64,000 bases of DNA from Pistacia vera (GCF_008641045.1 NW_022196812.1:1632724-1696723); one strand, 5' to 3'. Positions 38,057 to 50,120 are shown, numbered from the stretch's first letter. Made by a program: numbers and translations. Notes: generated by a model from the letters alone, not told the origin.

Positions 38057-38058
<2 letters not shown>
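34398..38058 (+). CDS. Ankyrin-repeat/PGG-domain membrane protein, intact (gene A of unit 2/3)
   Basis: Exons: 34,398-34,431 (or one of the other exon-1 copies); 35,136-35,654; 35,811-35,972; 36,338-36,469; 36,574-36,627; 36,722-37,137; 37,471-38,058. The joined frame is open for 634 aa; introns 1-5 are phase 1 and intron 6 phase 0. Ankyrin repeats lie near residues 100-130 (DGRTVLYKAAALGNKKAVET) and 138-165 (LSIHVAASFGHEEIVQFLL), with more degenerate helices around residues 330-410. The linker FEEEHKTLVKEGEKWMKGSA leads into four hydrophobic helices, with the PGG motif near residues 505-507 just after helix 1. The family (ITN1/ACD6-like, PF13962) comprises membrane proteins with a cytosolic ankyrin part used in stress and defence signalling. 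Which partner it binds cannot be told. This is the only complete member in the window. I chose the first ATG because it follows a conserved TATA box. Confidence 0.88.
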
Positions 38059-38091
<33 letters not shown>

Positions 38092-38376
38092 GATGTATAT
38101 AACAACAAGTTAATTGTTCCTCGTTTAATAAAATAAATTCGACTTTGTATCAAAATTTGACTTCTCTTTTGTAATAAATTCATTTATTAGCTCCTATTTA
38201 ATTAATTTTTATACAGTACTTAAGTAACAAAATGAAAATCAGATTAGTTAAAGCATTAATTGTAATGAAAATATATGGAGAAGGAAAAATGGGAGGTTTT
38301 GCTAGGCAAGGTCAGTGATTTTTCTCATTCTCCATAGATTGATCAATGTGTCAATACATGTAAAATTCTCAAGTAG
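38059..38376. other. 3' flank of intact PGG gene
   Basis: TC microsatellite (38,062-38,092) just after the stop, then AT-rich sequence collinear with 18,070 and 39,655 onward. No gene. Confidence 0.7.
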
Positions 38377-38923
38377 TGTTGATGCTTGATTTTGGACATC
38401 AACGATTCGCACGTGCAAAGTGCTAAGAGAGTCTTAAAAATTACATATGATAGATCCATGAGATTTGAATATGGTGTTAAGATTATATGTGTTGCAGGAA
38501 ACATAAATAATAGACTGACAAGAGGGGTTTTTATAGTAGTTCGGATGCTTAAAACAAATCCTACATCCACCATTATTTTATTATTCTCTGGCTATTTCCA
38601 TGATATTGCCCGTAAGGCATACAAAGATAGAGAAATACTTTGTTTACAGAGAGAAATAATGAAGCTCAAATCTATGCCTAGCTCTCATATGCCCAACCTC
38701 CCTTTTCGTGAAGAGAAGTGTCAATTTATACACCTTTGATGTCAATGTAATGAGTGCTTTGCAAGTTGCCTTGACACATGGAAGGCTTCTGATCTATTCT
38801 TCTTTTAAAATGAGATAGGGTTGGTATAAGATATCTTTGAGGCGGTATGAGCTTAACAGGAATTACAATTTATCTTTTAGGCACTTATTGAGATAACATC
38901 AGCGTGACTTTTTAGGTATAACA
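38377..38923 (-). mobile_element. Solo LTR, 547 bp, with 5-bp target duplication
   Basis: The element runs TGTTGATGC...GGTATAACA (TG...CA ends, short inverted TGTT/AACA), flanked on both sides by AGTAG (38,372-38,376 and 38,924-38,928). The empty site is seen at 18,370 and 39,940 (CTCAAGTGGGTATC). It is homologous to the LTR at 33,532-34,076; orientation is set by the primer-site-like sequence there. No internal region remains, so it arose by LTR-LTR recombination. Confidence 0.9.
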
Positions 38924-38928
38924 AGTAG

Positions 38929-39272
38929 GTATCTAAAAATATCCTAATTTAAGATCTAGACTTAAACTACAGTTACACGCAAGATTTATCTTTCTTCATT
39001 GTTAAAAAGACAAAACTAATCGTACAAACTCTTGCATGCAAGAGTTGATCATTGTTAATGTAATTAAGATTTGAGTAATGTTAAACATAAAAAAAAAAAA
39101 AAAAAAAAATCTTACAAATGTTTCTATACAAAGTCATGTGTCAAGAAATGAATGGAAGAGTAATAAACTCATCATATTCACTCTTCCTTTTATTTCCTGC
39201 CACATTTTTATATGTTTAGTATTGTTGTTAAAGATTAAATATCCCAATTCAAAAATCAGAAGAGAGCTATTG

Positions 39273-39307
<35 letters not shown>

Positions 39308-39653
39308 TGACTAAATCAAACAGTGCATTAGACTGTATAAAGTCTTCCATTTAATTTATTGTGGGGACAAAACAAATGGGAAGAGAGTGGCTAGTGTTAT
39401 GTTGACATGCAAAGAAGCCTTAACCATACGCCCATACAGAAGGGATAAGATTATCTCTTGCCTTTTCTAGCAGTTCTATTATTTAATTTGTCGCTTAATT
39501 TAATTTTCTACCACAACATTTCTGTCGAACTTTGGAATTTAATTTGCAAAATTTCTAGAAGGAGAATTTATTTACTTGGGATAACTTAAAAGATCTAATT
39601 GAGTTGATTTTTTATTTTTTTCAATTCCTCATAAAGCAAGATATAAATCCAAG
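38929..39653. other. Intergenic flank, contig end
   Basis: AT-rich, collinear with 39,945-40,650, with a TA microsatellite at 39,277-39,306 that is missing or short in the other copies. No gene. Confidence 0.65.
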
Positions 39654-39654
39654 N
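39654..39654. other. Single N: contig join
   Basis: Sequence after the N (TCTCTAGATATATATAAC...) restarts at the place equivalent to 38,085, then runs through the same flank without the solo LTR and on into the intact germin gene. Confidence 0.9.
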
Positions 39655-40875
39655 TCTCTAGATATATATAACAACAAGTTAATTGTTCCTCGTTTAATAA
39701 AATAAATTCGACTTTGTATCAAAATTTGACTTCTGTTTTATAATAAATTCATTTATTAGCTCCTATTTAATTAATTTTTATACAGTACTTCAGTAACAAA
39801 ATGAAAATCAGATTAATTAAAGCATTAATTGTAATGAAAATATATGGAGAAGGAAAAATGGGAGGTTTTGCTAGGCAAGGTCAGTGATTTTTCTCATTCT
39901 CTATAGATTGATCAATATGTCAACACATGTAAAATTCTCAAGTGGGTATCTAAAAATATCCGAATTTAAGATCTAGACTTAAACTACAGTTACACGCAAG
40001 ATTCATTGTTAAAAAGACAAAACTATTTGTATAAACTCTCACATGCAAAAGTTGATCATTGTTAATATAATTAAGATTTGAGTAATGTTAAACATACAAA
40101 AAAATCTTGCAAATATTCTGTATAAAATAATGTATCAAGAAATGAATGAAAGAGTAAATAAACTCATCATATTCACTCTTCCTTTTATTTCATATCACAT
40201 TTTTATCGTTTAGTATTATTATTAAAGATTAAATATCCCAATTCAAAAATCAGAAGAGAGCTATTGTTAATATACATATGGAAGTGCTGACTATATCAAA
40301 CAGTGCATTTTTAACTAGGACTATATAAAGTCTTCCATTTAATTTATTGTGTGGACAAAACAAATGGGAAGAGAGTGACCGGCGTTACGTTGACATGCAA
40401 AGAAGCCTTAACCATACGCCCATACAGAAGGGATAAGATTATCTCTTGCCTTCTAGCAGTTCTATTGTTTAATTTGTCGCTTAATTTAATTTTCTACCAC
40501 AACATTTCTGTCGAACTTTGGAATTTAATTTGCAAAATTTCTAGAAGGAGAATTTATTTACTTGGGATAACTTAAAAGATCTAGTTGAGTTGATTTTTTT
40601 TTTTTTTTTTTTTAAATTCCTCATAAAGCAAGATATAAATCCAAGGTCTAATATTCATTGTATTCTATTTTTTTTATTGGTAATAGTTACTTACAGTTAG
40701 ATAACTGGATGATGTAAAGTTATATAAACTCTACATATCCGGCATTGTACGAAAATAGAAATCCACAAATTCCATTAATTAATTAATCAGAAAATTTCAT
40801 AGCTCGGAGAACTACAAGAAGGCAGAGAATTAATATGATAAGAAGAAATTAACAATTTATAATTTCTTGGCAATC
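39655..40875. other. 3' flank of the germin-like gene
   Basis: Nearly identical to 18,088-19,301. AT-rich with a T-run at 40,597-40,613. No gene seen; the short frame at 40,351-40,575 is not conserved in the other copies. Confidence 0.65.
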
Positions 40876-41505
40876 TTAGCCAGTGCCACCAAGAATACCC
40901 TTAAGCTTCTTCACAGTAGCATCGTCAAGGAAAGTAGTCTGCTCCACCAAAGAAGAAGCCAAGTTGTTACCAAACAATGCAAAATCAAGAATTTGTAGTC
41001 CAGGGTCTGGATTGTTAAAGCTCACAACAGCACTAGCTGGTTTCCCACCGCCATTCGTTTGAAAATGCAGCAATCCTTGCGGGAAAACCATGACATCACC
41101 CTTGAAAAGTGTCTTCACATAGACAGAATTAGCTGAAGAAATGAATCCGGCAGTAATTTTTCCATGCAACACGTATAGAATTTCGGACGCAGCCGGGTGA
41201 GTGTGCATTGGGACAACACCACCAGGCGCCAGGTCAAGCCGAGCAATGGACAATCCGAGGCCATTCAGGCCCGGGAATTGAGCTACAAATGAGGGAGTCA
41301 CAGCAGCTTTGATAAGGTTTGTGGTGTTTCCAGCAACTCCAAGGCCTGTGAACACAAAGTCATTTGTTCTTACTTTGGTGGGTGTTATGCAAGGATAGCC
41401 TGCTGGACCTGCTGGCCGTTTCAGGTTTGCCACACAGAAGTCAATGGCAGCTGCATTCTTGGAGAAAGTGAAAAGGAGAGCAAAGAAGTAGAGTATCTGG
41501 AGCAT
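40876..41505 (-). CDS. Germin-like protein of the auxin-binding protein ABP19/ABP20 type
   Basis: A single exon encodes 209 aa, a normal length for the family. An N-terminal signal peptide (about residues 1-20) predicts secretion to the cell wall. Cys24 and Cys39 form the usual disulfide pair, and NTT at residue 60 is a glycosylation site. Germin box 1 is HTHPAASEILYVLHG (His101, His103, Glu108) and box 2 is GDVMVFPQGLLHFQTN (His147), which together make a complete metal-binding cupin site. Germin-like proteins bind manganese; some are superoxide dismutases, and ABP19/20 members were isolated as auxin-binding proteins, but no activity can be assigned from sequence alone. It borders the ankyrin-PGG cluster, and truncated 3' copies occur inside both units. 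Confidence 0.93.
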   Translation of the reverse strand: MLQILYFFALLFTFSKNAAAIDFCVANLKRPAGPAGYPCITPTKVRTNDFVFTGLGVAGNTTNLIKAAVTPSFVAQFPGLNGLGLSIARLDLAPGGVVPMHTHPAASEILYVLHGKITAGFISSANSVYVKTLFKGDVMVFPQGLLHFQTNGGGKPASAVVSFNNPDPGLQILDFALFGNNLASSLVEQTTFLDDATVKKLKGILGGTG

Positions 41506-41555
41506 TTTTGTGGTTTGGTATTGAATGTGGTAATCGTTTGATGGGTTTGGCTTGG

Positions 41556-41563
41556 TTTATATA
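41556..41563 (-). promoter_or_regulatory. TATA box of the germin-like gene
   Basis: On the - strand TATATAAA lies 51 bp upstream of the ATG, implying a short leader. Confidence 0.65.
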
Positions 41564-41565
41564 GA

Positions 41566-42235
41566 ACTTTGGATGCGTATAGATGAGGTTTGGAGCTCGT
41601 GCAATTTGTACATATGCCACAATTTAAAAAAAAAAAAAAAATCTACTCACGTCATTTAGCCCAATTAGTACTCCTACTTGTTTAAAAAGATAATATCCAA
41701 CTTTAAGTTAAGGGACGCATTCTGAAACCATTTTTTGAGATAGGTGAGAAACAAATCCGAACTTCATCAAATAAAATAAGTAAAACAATCCGTAATAATC
41801 TTAACTCCTGGAACCACACTAATAAAAGGTTGATAGGAGATGTTACAATGAAAATATTATTTATCCAATAATATCATGTATGTATGTATGTATGTATGTA
41901 TAGAGAGCAATATATTACACCGATAAATATACAAGGAGAGCAATATATTACAACAATAAGTAAGTACATGAAATGAAAATAGATATATGGAAAAAGGATA
42001 TTCTGATTGGAAAAGAACAAAAATTTTGTTGCTGTGAAGCATATGGCCCTTGGTTGCCGAATTAAACAGATAAAAAACAGGAATCCTCTTTTTCTTGTAA
42101 TTAAAAACTGATGATTGGAAAAAGAAAAGGAAATTAATTAGAGCACCGGCCCTTAAAATTGAACAGTGACAGGCATGATAAACAATGGCCCGTTTAGCAC
42201 GACAAGTATTTAATGATATTGCCTCTCTTGAAAAC
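41566..42235. other. Intergenic with TATG microsatellite
   Basis: Germin promoter side, AT-rich. It contains a (TATG)n run at about 41,876-41,901. The open frame on - at 41,857-42,324 runs through microsatellite, poly-T and SINE sequence and is rejected. Confidence 0.6.
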
Positions 42236-42428
42236 TTTTTTTTTTTTTTTTTTTTTGTATGATAAAGGTATCCAAACCAGTTTGCGTATACTTTAACTAA
42301 TTTTCTTAGGTCCTGAAAGTTCAACCAAATAATTCTCCAATAGCTACCTCTATTAGGGTCTGAGCAGACTCGAATTCAGAAACTTGAGAAAACTCATTTT
42401 ACTCTTTGACTACCAGGCCACCAATGGT
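42236..42428 (-). mobile_element. Au-like SINE
   Basis: Left T-run (poly-A on -), then tail wording CCAGTTTGCGTATACTTTAACTAA, body GACTCGAATTCAGAAACTTG (B box on -) and head CTACCAGGCCACCAATGG. Full-length appearance. Confidence 0.75.
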
Positions 42429-44316
42429 GGTTAAATTTTAACACTTATGCAGCTATGCTTTAGAGATTTCATAGACAGGTTGACACTTTGGGACATGGGA
42501 CCAAATTCTCTTCTGATACAATCTTGTACACATAAAGTAACTTATCTGTTAATTGTTACTCAAATTGCAGCATATTTAAGAGGTTTTATGGTCAGATGAA
42601 TATTCAGAAATTTAAATTTTAGAATTGTAATATTAATAAGATACAGTGGAAGAAAATTGCCAAGATATTGGGAAGTTAATAAATTATCCTAAAGTATTGT
42701 CCAGTTGCTTCACATGGGAACAGAGAAAGGAGGTGCATAAGAAGACAGATTGACAGCTAAAAGCTTAAAGTTTATCTTTCAAGCCTTGCTGTCCTACAAT
42801 TCACAACCATGGAAACAATGAGTGGCCCTTGAGACTTCCCTTCCTGCTAAGATTTTTCATCCAAAGCAAATGCCGCAGTTGTCAAACAAGCTATATATCT
42901 AGAGTGCTTTGTCATATTTTGTTTTATCCTGAGATAATGCATTTTATCTTTGTCAATGAGAAATGATTTTTCCTTTGATTTCATAAAGCTATTGCCCAAT
43001 CGAAACAAGGGAACTTTGGAAAAAGGAAAATGGGTTTAGAAGAAGCAGTTAGCTATTTTTTTGTCTTACTTTCTTGACTTATAATGTGGAAAATATGGAC
43101 TTCTCAAACGTGTAGAAAAAGCAGTCAAGACCAAGTAGCTATAGTTAAAAAACTTTATTTAATTATTACTAAAATTAAGATAGCCATAGGAAGATAATTA
43201 TGTAACATGTCGGCCCAATTGAATAAATATTGTCTCTTTGTGCAGAGGTTTACATGAAATTTATTTTTGAACTTCACGTAATCATTCTGTCTTATTCACT
43301 GGCAATGTAAAATGTGACAAATTAACATTTTAAAGTATTTTTTTAAATGAATTCATAGGCATTATATATGTGATATGATTCATACTTTACATGAGTTTTG
43401 GATGGATTATCGGCTTTGCATGAGTTTAGAATTGATTTGTAAATATTTAGGTTTGAGTCGGGTTAGATCTATGGTTAGTCCAAATGAATTAGGGTAACTA
43501 TTATATGTATATTATTATAGTAGAAAAACCCTAATACAAGAAAAATAGAAAGAAATAGTAAGCTATCGGTACTTTTTTATTATAGTATTCTGTGGATTTT
43601 GAAACTCAATAAAATTGTTCTATTTAAATGTTGAATATAGTTCTAGTAATTAAGAACAAACCGGGTAAATTAATTATATCTTCTTTACTTTTCTGTTTTA
43701 TTTATTATGTGTTTTGGTTATGATTTCAACATTATGTAATGGGTTTGTCTCCCAGTCTTAGTCTATAAATTGCCAATAAGTAGTTGATTCCGAAATTGCG
43801 GAAGACGAATTTCTGGCAACTGGAAAAAAAAAAAAAAAAACAAAAACAAAAATTACAGCTGAGAATGAAGTTTCTTGGAGGTTTTAAACGGAGGTTTAAC
43901 GATCAGCCGCAAAGTGTTGTAGGTTATATGAATAATGCATGTGTAAAAGCTAAAGCTATGCAGATATTTAGAAACCAAAAATATTCTCCAATAATTTTGT
44001 AGCAGACTGACTCTGCAACGATGCCAAGTAGAAATATGAAGTGGACAAAAAGAAGAAAATAGCATTCAAAGTTTGAATTTTACAGGCTTTGAATGTGCAT
44101 TCTGACGATATTTGATGATGAATATCATAAGGCTAGATTCTACTACTGCAATCAAATGTACTTGAATTTGCCAGACCACTTCTTTGGACAACCAGTCAAC
44201 CACTGAGTCATAAGTGTCCACATTTAACTGAATTCTTTTTTGTTTTTTGGTTCTGGAATTGCTTTTAACAGCAAAAGCACATTATATAGCCGCTGTACTG
44301 TACGTGTTAAATGTTG
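42429..44316. other. Intergenic, no gene seen
   Basis: AT-rich single-copy-looking DNA with no open frame that resembles a protein and no clear repeat. A-run near 43,825. Confidence 0.55.
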
Positions 44317-46411
44317 TAACTATTAGTTTGTGTGTAACTATGCGAACCATCTTATTCACATCAGTGAAATTAAATGAAGAAAAAGGATACTGATTTAATA
44401 ACCTTATTGAATAGTCTTGAATTGCTTTTAAGGGCAAAGGACCACGGTTTGGGACACTTCACGCATACCTCAACTAATTCTTAAGAGAGAATAGCGTAAT
44501 AATCCATTAACCGAACATGAAATCGTGCATCTACCTATACTATCTTCAATTCGTCCTAACCATCTAGGCTACGCACGACATATTAATCGTCTTTATTCAC
44601 AACAAAGAAAATGAAATGAAGGAAATATCTTTCTTAATATGGCAATCTTTTACCAAATTGTACGTTAACCATTCGATAATATTATTAGAGCAATAACAAT
44701 CCTTGGATAGACTTGAAATTGATACCATACGCTTTGATTGAAGCCAGACTGGGCTGATAATGGATCACATCACAAATCCCTAAAGTGGCTTAAACTTGTA
44801 AAGATGAAGCCCACCTCTATGAAAAAGTATGCTCTTTGCAATTTTGTTTTTGTTTTTGATATTTCTATTTCCAACCTTTATGGTAAAGTTGGTGACAACA
44901 GGCAGCTAGGTCCACCTTTCAGAAATTTCACTGCATAAATGCTTAATATTCCTGCATTTCAAGAGTTTACCAAGCTACAATGGATCTGTAAATTGATGAA
45001 TAAAAACCTGAAAAACAAATCCTAAAAACAAGATCTCACCCATCCATGGATAACCCAATGGTAAGGACGAATCAAAGGGCTACAAATGGTCATAGTGGTA
45101 AGAGCAAACCAATGGGCTGCAACCTGCAAATTAATGCAGTAATGAACAGTGATGGACAATGATGAGCAGTAAACAGTGCTTAATAGTGTCGACGATGTCA
45201 GGATGCAACGAATTTTGGCGTGGCACTTCGAAACGGCCAAATAAGTTAGGCTTGTGGCAAAGTCACAAGTTTTGTCATTTTTTAGCCTTTTGGAATCATT
45301 TAGATGGGTTTTTAGGCATTTTTTTTTTTTTTAAGTTTTTTAGGGGTGTGTTTGCAAACTTCTAGAGTTTTTTGGGTTTATTTACAATTTTTAGAATGTT
45401 TTAGGACCTCTTGGATGATTGTTTAATATTCTTTTTCTAGGTTTTTTTATTAGGGCAAACTATAAAAAGGTTATTATAACCGCAATAGAGCAGTTTTGAT
45501 GATTATTTATATTAATGAAAGTTTAAGAACTTTTTATGGTTGTTTATTCGGTTTAGTATCCGAACTTCATATATTCTATGGTAGTTTTTTTTGTACCAAT
45601 TATTTCTTGATTGTTCAATCATCTTATTATTTCGGCATTATAAATGGTAATGACAAATTATCGTGAGATAACTTTTGGTGGGTTGTTGTGGGATACCTCA
45701 ATTATAAAAAGAAAAAAAAACGCGTCATATATCAAAGCCCTTTAAAATTTCTTAAGCCCCTAAAGATATAAAAAATCTAACAACACAAAGGTTTCTTTAT
45801 ATATTCAAAAAATTATTATACGTTTAAGACTTAACTGTGAATGAATTAATTTCCTTCTTATTATTTTTCATTTTAGTTTTTGTTCTGCAATACACAGTGC
45901 AATCAGTTGGGAACCAACCCGTAGAGTTAGGCAAAGCAGGAGAGTGACTGACTCACAAAGTCTGGTTCTGTGAGTCAAAGAAAAATATCTCAGCTCAGGT
46001 GAGGTTTAGACCTACAGATGAGACCTATAAAGGAGACTGTGAAAGTACTGCCAAAAATGCTTCACAGGGAAAGATGACTAAGACCAGAATCTAAAGAGCT
46101 CTATTCGTTCAAAGGAAACACACTGTATAATTTGAAAACAACCCGAGAGAAAAACCAATAATAATATTGGTTCATGAATGAATGAATGATGTGGTGAGTT
46201 CGTTGAAGCAGCATAATAAAGGAGAAAGAGAGGCATGTGTTCTGGGACAGAGAAACACAGAGTGAATAGTCCTGACCTCAAGAGTGCACTTCTCTGCTGA
46301 CACTTTTACCTGCTAACTTTCAACAAAGTTTAAAAGTGACTGCTTTTAATTGCAAGCAAACAACACCAAACCTCTCTTTATCCAATGGTTTTTCACTTGC
46401 TCTGCTATTAC
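44317..46411. repeat. 2.1-kb sequence, first copy
   Basis: Matches 46,413-48,510 at about 98-99% identity in direct orientation, separated only by one N. It includes a decayed SINE (44,440-44,585, tail CACGCATACCTCAACTAATT). Both strands' open frames are identical in the two copies simply because the DNA is duplicated; none resembles a known protein. Probably unmerged alleles. Confidence 0.9.
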
Positions 46412-46412
46412 N
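46412..46412. other. Single N: contig join
   Basis: Lies exactly between the two copies of the 2.1-kb sequence. Confidence 0.95.
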
Positions 46413-48510
46413 TGTAACTATTAGTTTGTGTGTAACTATGCGAACCATCTTATTCACATCAGTGAAATTAAATGAAGAAAAAGGATACTGATTTAATAAC
46501 CTTATTGAATAGGCTTGTATTGCTTTTAAGGGCAAAGGACGACGGCTTAGGACAGTTCACGCACACCTCAACTAATTCTTAAGAGAGAATAGCGTAATAA
46601 TCCATCAACCGAACATGAGATCGTGCATCTACCTATACTATCTTCAATTCGTCCTAACCATCTAGGCTACGCACGACATATTAATCGTCTTTATTCACAA
46701 CAAAGAATATGAAATGAAGGAAATATCTTTCTTAATATGGCGATCTTTTACCAAATTGTTATCATTAGAGCAATAACAATCCTTGGATAGACTTGAAATT
46801 GATACCATACGCTTTGATTGAAGCCAGACTGGGCTGATAATGGATCACATGACAAATCCCTAAAGTGGCTTAAACTTGTAAAGATGAAGCCCATCTCTAT
46901 GAAAAAGTATGCTCTTTGCAATTTTGTTTTTGTTTTTGATATTTCTATTTCCAACCTTTATGGTAAAGTTGGTGACAACAGGTAGCTAGGTCCACCTTTC
47001 AGAAATTTCACTGCATAAATGCTTAATATTCCTGCATTTCAAGAGTTTACCAAGCTACAATGGATCTGTAAATTGATGAATAAAAACCTGAAAAACAAAT
47101 CCTAAAAACAAGATCTCACCCATCCATGGATAACCCAATGGTAAGGACGAATCAAAGGGCTACAAATGGTCATAGTGGTAAGAGCAAACCAATGGGCTGC
47201 AACCTGCAAATTAATGCAGTAATGAACAGTGATGGACAATGATGAGCAGTAAACAGTGCTTAATAGTGTCGACGATGTCAGGATGCAACGAATTTTGGCG
47301 TGGCACTTCGAAACGGCCAAATAAGTTAGGCTTGTGGCAAAGTCACAAGTTTTGTCATTTTTTAGCCTTTTGGAATCATTTAGATGGGTTTTTAGGCATT
47401 TTTTTTTTTTTTAAGTTTTTTAGGGGTGTGTTTGCAAACTTCTAGAGTTTTTTGGGTTTATTTACAATTTTTAGAATGTTTTAGGACCTCTTGGATGATT
47501 GTTTAATATTCTTTTTCTAGGTTTTTTTATTAGGGCAAACTATAAAAAGGTTATTATAACCGCAATAGAGCAGTTTTGATGATTATTTATATTAATGAAA
47601 GTTTAAGAACTTTTTATGGTTGTTTATTCGGTTTAGTATCCGAACTTCATATATTCTATGGTAGTTTTTTTTGTACCAATTATTTCTTGATTGTTCAATC
47701 ATCTTATTATTTCGGCATTATAAATGGTAATGACAAATTATCGTGAGATAACTTTTGGTGGGTTGTTGTGGGATACCTCAATTATAAAAAGAAAAAAAAA
47801 CGCGTCATATATCAAAGCCCTTTAAAATTTCTTAAGCCCCTAAAGATATAAAAAATCTAACAACACAAAGGTTTCTTTATATATTCAAAAAATTATTATA
47901 CGTTTAAGACTTAACTGTGAATGAATTAATTTCCTTCTTATTATTTTTCATTTTAGTTTTTGTTCTGCAATACACAGTGCAAGCAGTTGGGAACCAACCC
48001 GTAGAGTTAGGCAAAGCAGGAGAGTGACTGACTCACAAAGTCTGGTTCTGTGAGTCAAAGAAAAATATCTCAGCTCAGGTGAGGTTTAGACCTACAGATG
48101 AGACCTATAAAGGAGACTGTAAAAGTACTGCCAAAAACACTCTGCCAAAAATGCTTCACATCACGGGGAAAGATGACTAAGACCAGAATCTAAAGAGCTC
48201 TATTCGTTCAAAGGAAACACTCTGTATAATTTGAAAACAACCCGAGAGAAAAACCAATAATAATATTGGTTCATGAATGAATGAATGATGTGGTGAGTTC
48301 GTTGAAGCAGCATAATAAAGGAGAAAGAGAGGCATGTGTTCTGGGACAGAGAAACACAGAGTGAATAGTCCTGACCTCAAGAGTGCACTTCTCTGCTGAC
48401 ACTTTTACCTGCTAACTTTCAACAAAGTTTAAAAGTGACTGCTTTTAATTGCAAGCAAACAACACCAAACCTCTCTTTATCCAATGGTTTTTCACTTGCT
48501 CTGCTATTAC
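46413..48510. repeat. 2.1-kb sequence, second copy
   Basis: Second copy of 44,317-46,411. Small differences include CATCACAAA/CATGACAAA near 46,850, a 16-18-bp insertion near 48,137 and loss of a ~12-bp piece near 46,758. Confidence 0.9.
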
Positions 48511-48689
48511 CTCCTCACCAACCTATTAAAATCTAACTCATCTCCCTTCTGCGGTTCTGCCACACTAACTATTCATACAAAATGATCCTAACATTGTCCG
48601 GAAGCCACTAATTATTTGAATGACTAAAGCAAGAATTATTCCAAATTACCAAATCATCGTCACGTTTGTTTATTTATTTATTTATTTTA

Positions 48690-48880
48690 ATTGGATGGTC
48701 TAGTCATCGAATAACACTTTTAGGTGCATTAGTTAATAGATTTTGAGTTTAATTTAACTCGATTATTATAAGAGATAGTCACTACAACTCTTAATTAATC
48801 GATAGTTTTAAAGTTTCAAGAAATTAGTTGAGGTGCGCACAAATTAACTCAGACACTTCTAGTTATAAAAAAAAAAAAGT
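48690..48880 (+). mobile_element. Au-like SINE, + orientation
   Basis: Head GGATGGTCTAGTCATCGAAT, body, tail TTAGTTGAGGTGCGCACAAA and a terminal A-run (48,868-48,879). All parts are in the order expected of a complete element. Confidence 0.75.
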
Positions 48881-48909
48881 ATCCAATAAGTTCTACTACA
48901 ATCCTCAAG

Positions 48910-49060
48910 ATAAATCTCTTTTTTTTTTTAAGTTAACTGAGGTGTACGGGCCAATTCCGCCCAGGCCCCAGGTAAATCGAATTTGAGACTGTCGATTAAA
49001 GTCTTACATAACCCCTTTCGTTTGTCCGTTGGACTACCTATGGTGGGTCACTTTTTTTTT
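48910..49060. mobile_element. Rearranged SINE fragment
   Basis: SINE tail wording in + (AACTGAGGTGTACGGGCC) is followed by body/head wording that does not run in the normal order (CTACCTATGGTGGG). A chimeric or inverted fragment. Confidence 0.4.
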
Positions 49061-50119
49061 CATTTATAATTTAAAAAATTTCAAACTTACATAATAAATC
49101 TGAATTTGAAACTGGAACCCTATGTGAGAACAAAACACAAATCTAACCTAAACCCTCCTGCTGGTGACCAGTTAATCACTTCAAACTCAAAATAGAAGGT
49201 GAAGATTACTTCTCATGAATTATATTCCTAGTAAGTTGAAACCTGAAGAGTTGCTGATTGTGTATTGTTTTTTAGCTGATTAGAGCTTTAGATTGAAGCT
49301 CCTAAACATTTCTACAATAGAGATGACATCGGGTGGATTCATCAGAAACTTGTTTTTCACTAGAATGGTTTCTGCTGTTGTCGTCAAATAACACCCATTA
49401 GTGCATGCAAATCAGCTTTGGTTTATCAGAATAATCAGAGGTTTAATTACTTAGAACTTCAATTATGTTTTAAAAAGTAAGTACATCTGTGAAGTAAGGC
49501 ATCACAGTATGTATAAAAGCTAAAAGCAAGAAACCCTAAGTCCACAATCCACTGTATCTCCGAGTTTATCTTTACAAACTAAAGGCAAGTGTGGGAAAAC
49601 CAAAAAGGTTGAAAAAAGAAAAAGCAGCTCATCCGTACTAAAAAAGCAGGCCTCAGGTTCTTAGCTAAGCCCTCTGAGCCTGAGGTGTGTTTGTATCTCT
49701 CTCTATGCATACATACATAGTTTATAATACTTTATAATAAAGTAATATTATACGACACAAACACTAGACAAGGGTTTTAGTTTATAATACTTTATAATAA
49801 AGTAATATTAACACTAGACAAGGGAAACCCTTATCAGCAAGGATAGATAAATCCACAATGTTATTAATGTAGCCTCAAATAAATGAGATGGCACTCATTT
49901 CCAGGACTAAGATGTGAAGACAGCAATACTAAAGGTGGATGGATGACATAAAAGTAGCCTAAGCTGTGCCCATATTTAAATTAAATTTTACTTGTATTAC
50001 ATTTGTTTATGGATTTCTGTAAAGATGTCAGAGACAAGGGCAGCAACAAAGGCAGAAGCATCAGAGCAGAAGGCAACAGAGGTGCAGTCATTATAAGAGC
50101 AGACTCTCTCAGTACTCAA
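49061..50119. other. Upstream region of the GRF gene
   Basis: No gene. Contains a direct repeat with 60-bp period (49,719 and 49,779, each AGTTTATAATACTTTATAAT and more). Confidence 0.55.
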
Positions 50120-50120
50120 G

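Noticed and set aside
41857..42324. 155-codon - strand frame
   Set aside because: Runs through a TATG microsatellite, a poly-T run and a SINE tail; low-complexity residues only.
45022..47445. Matching short ORFs in both 2.1-kb copies
   Set aside because: Their conservation comes from the assembly duplication of the whole segment, not from selection; no motif.
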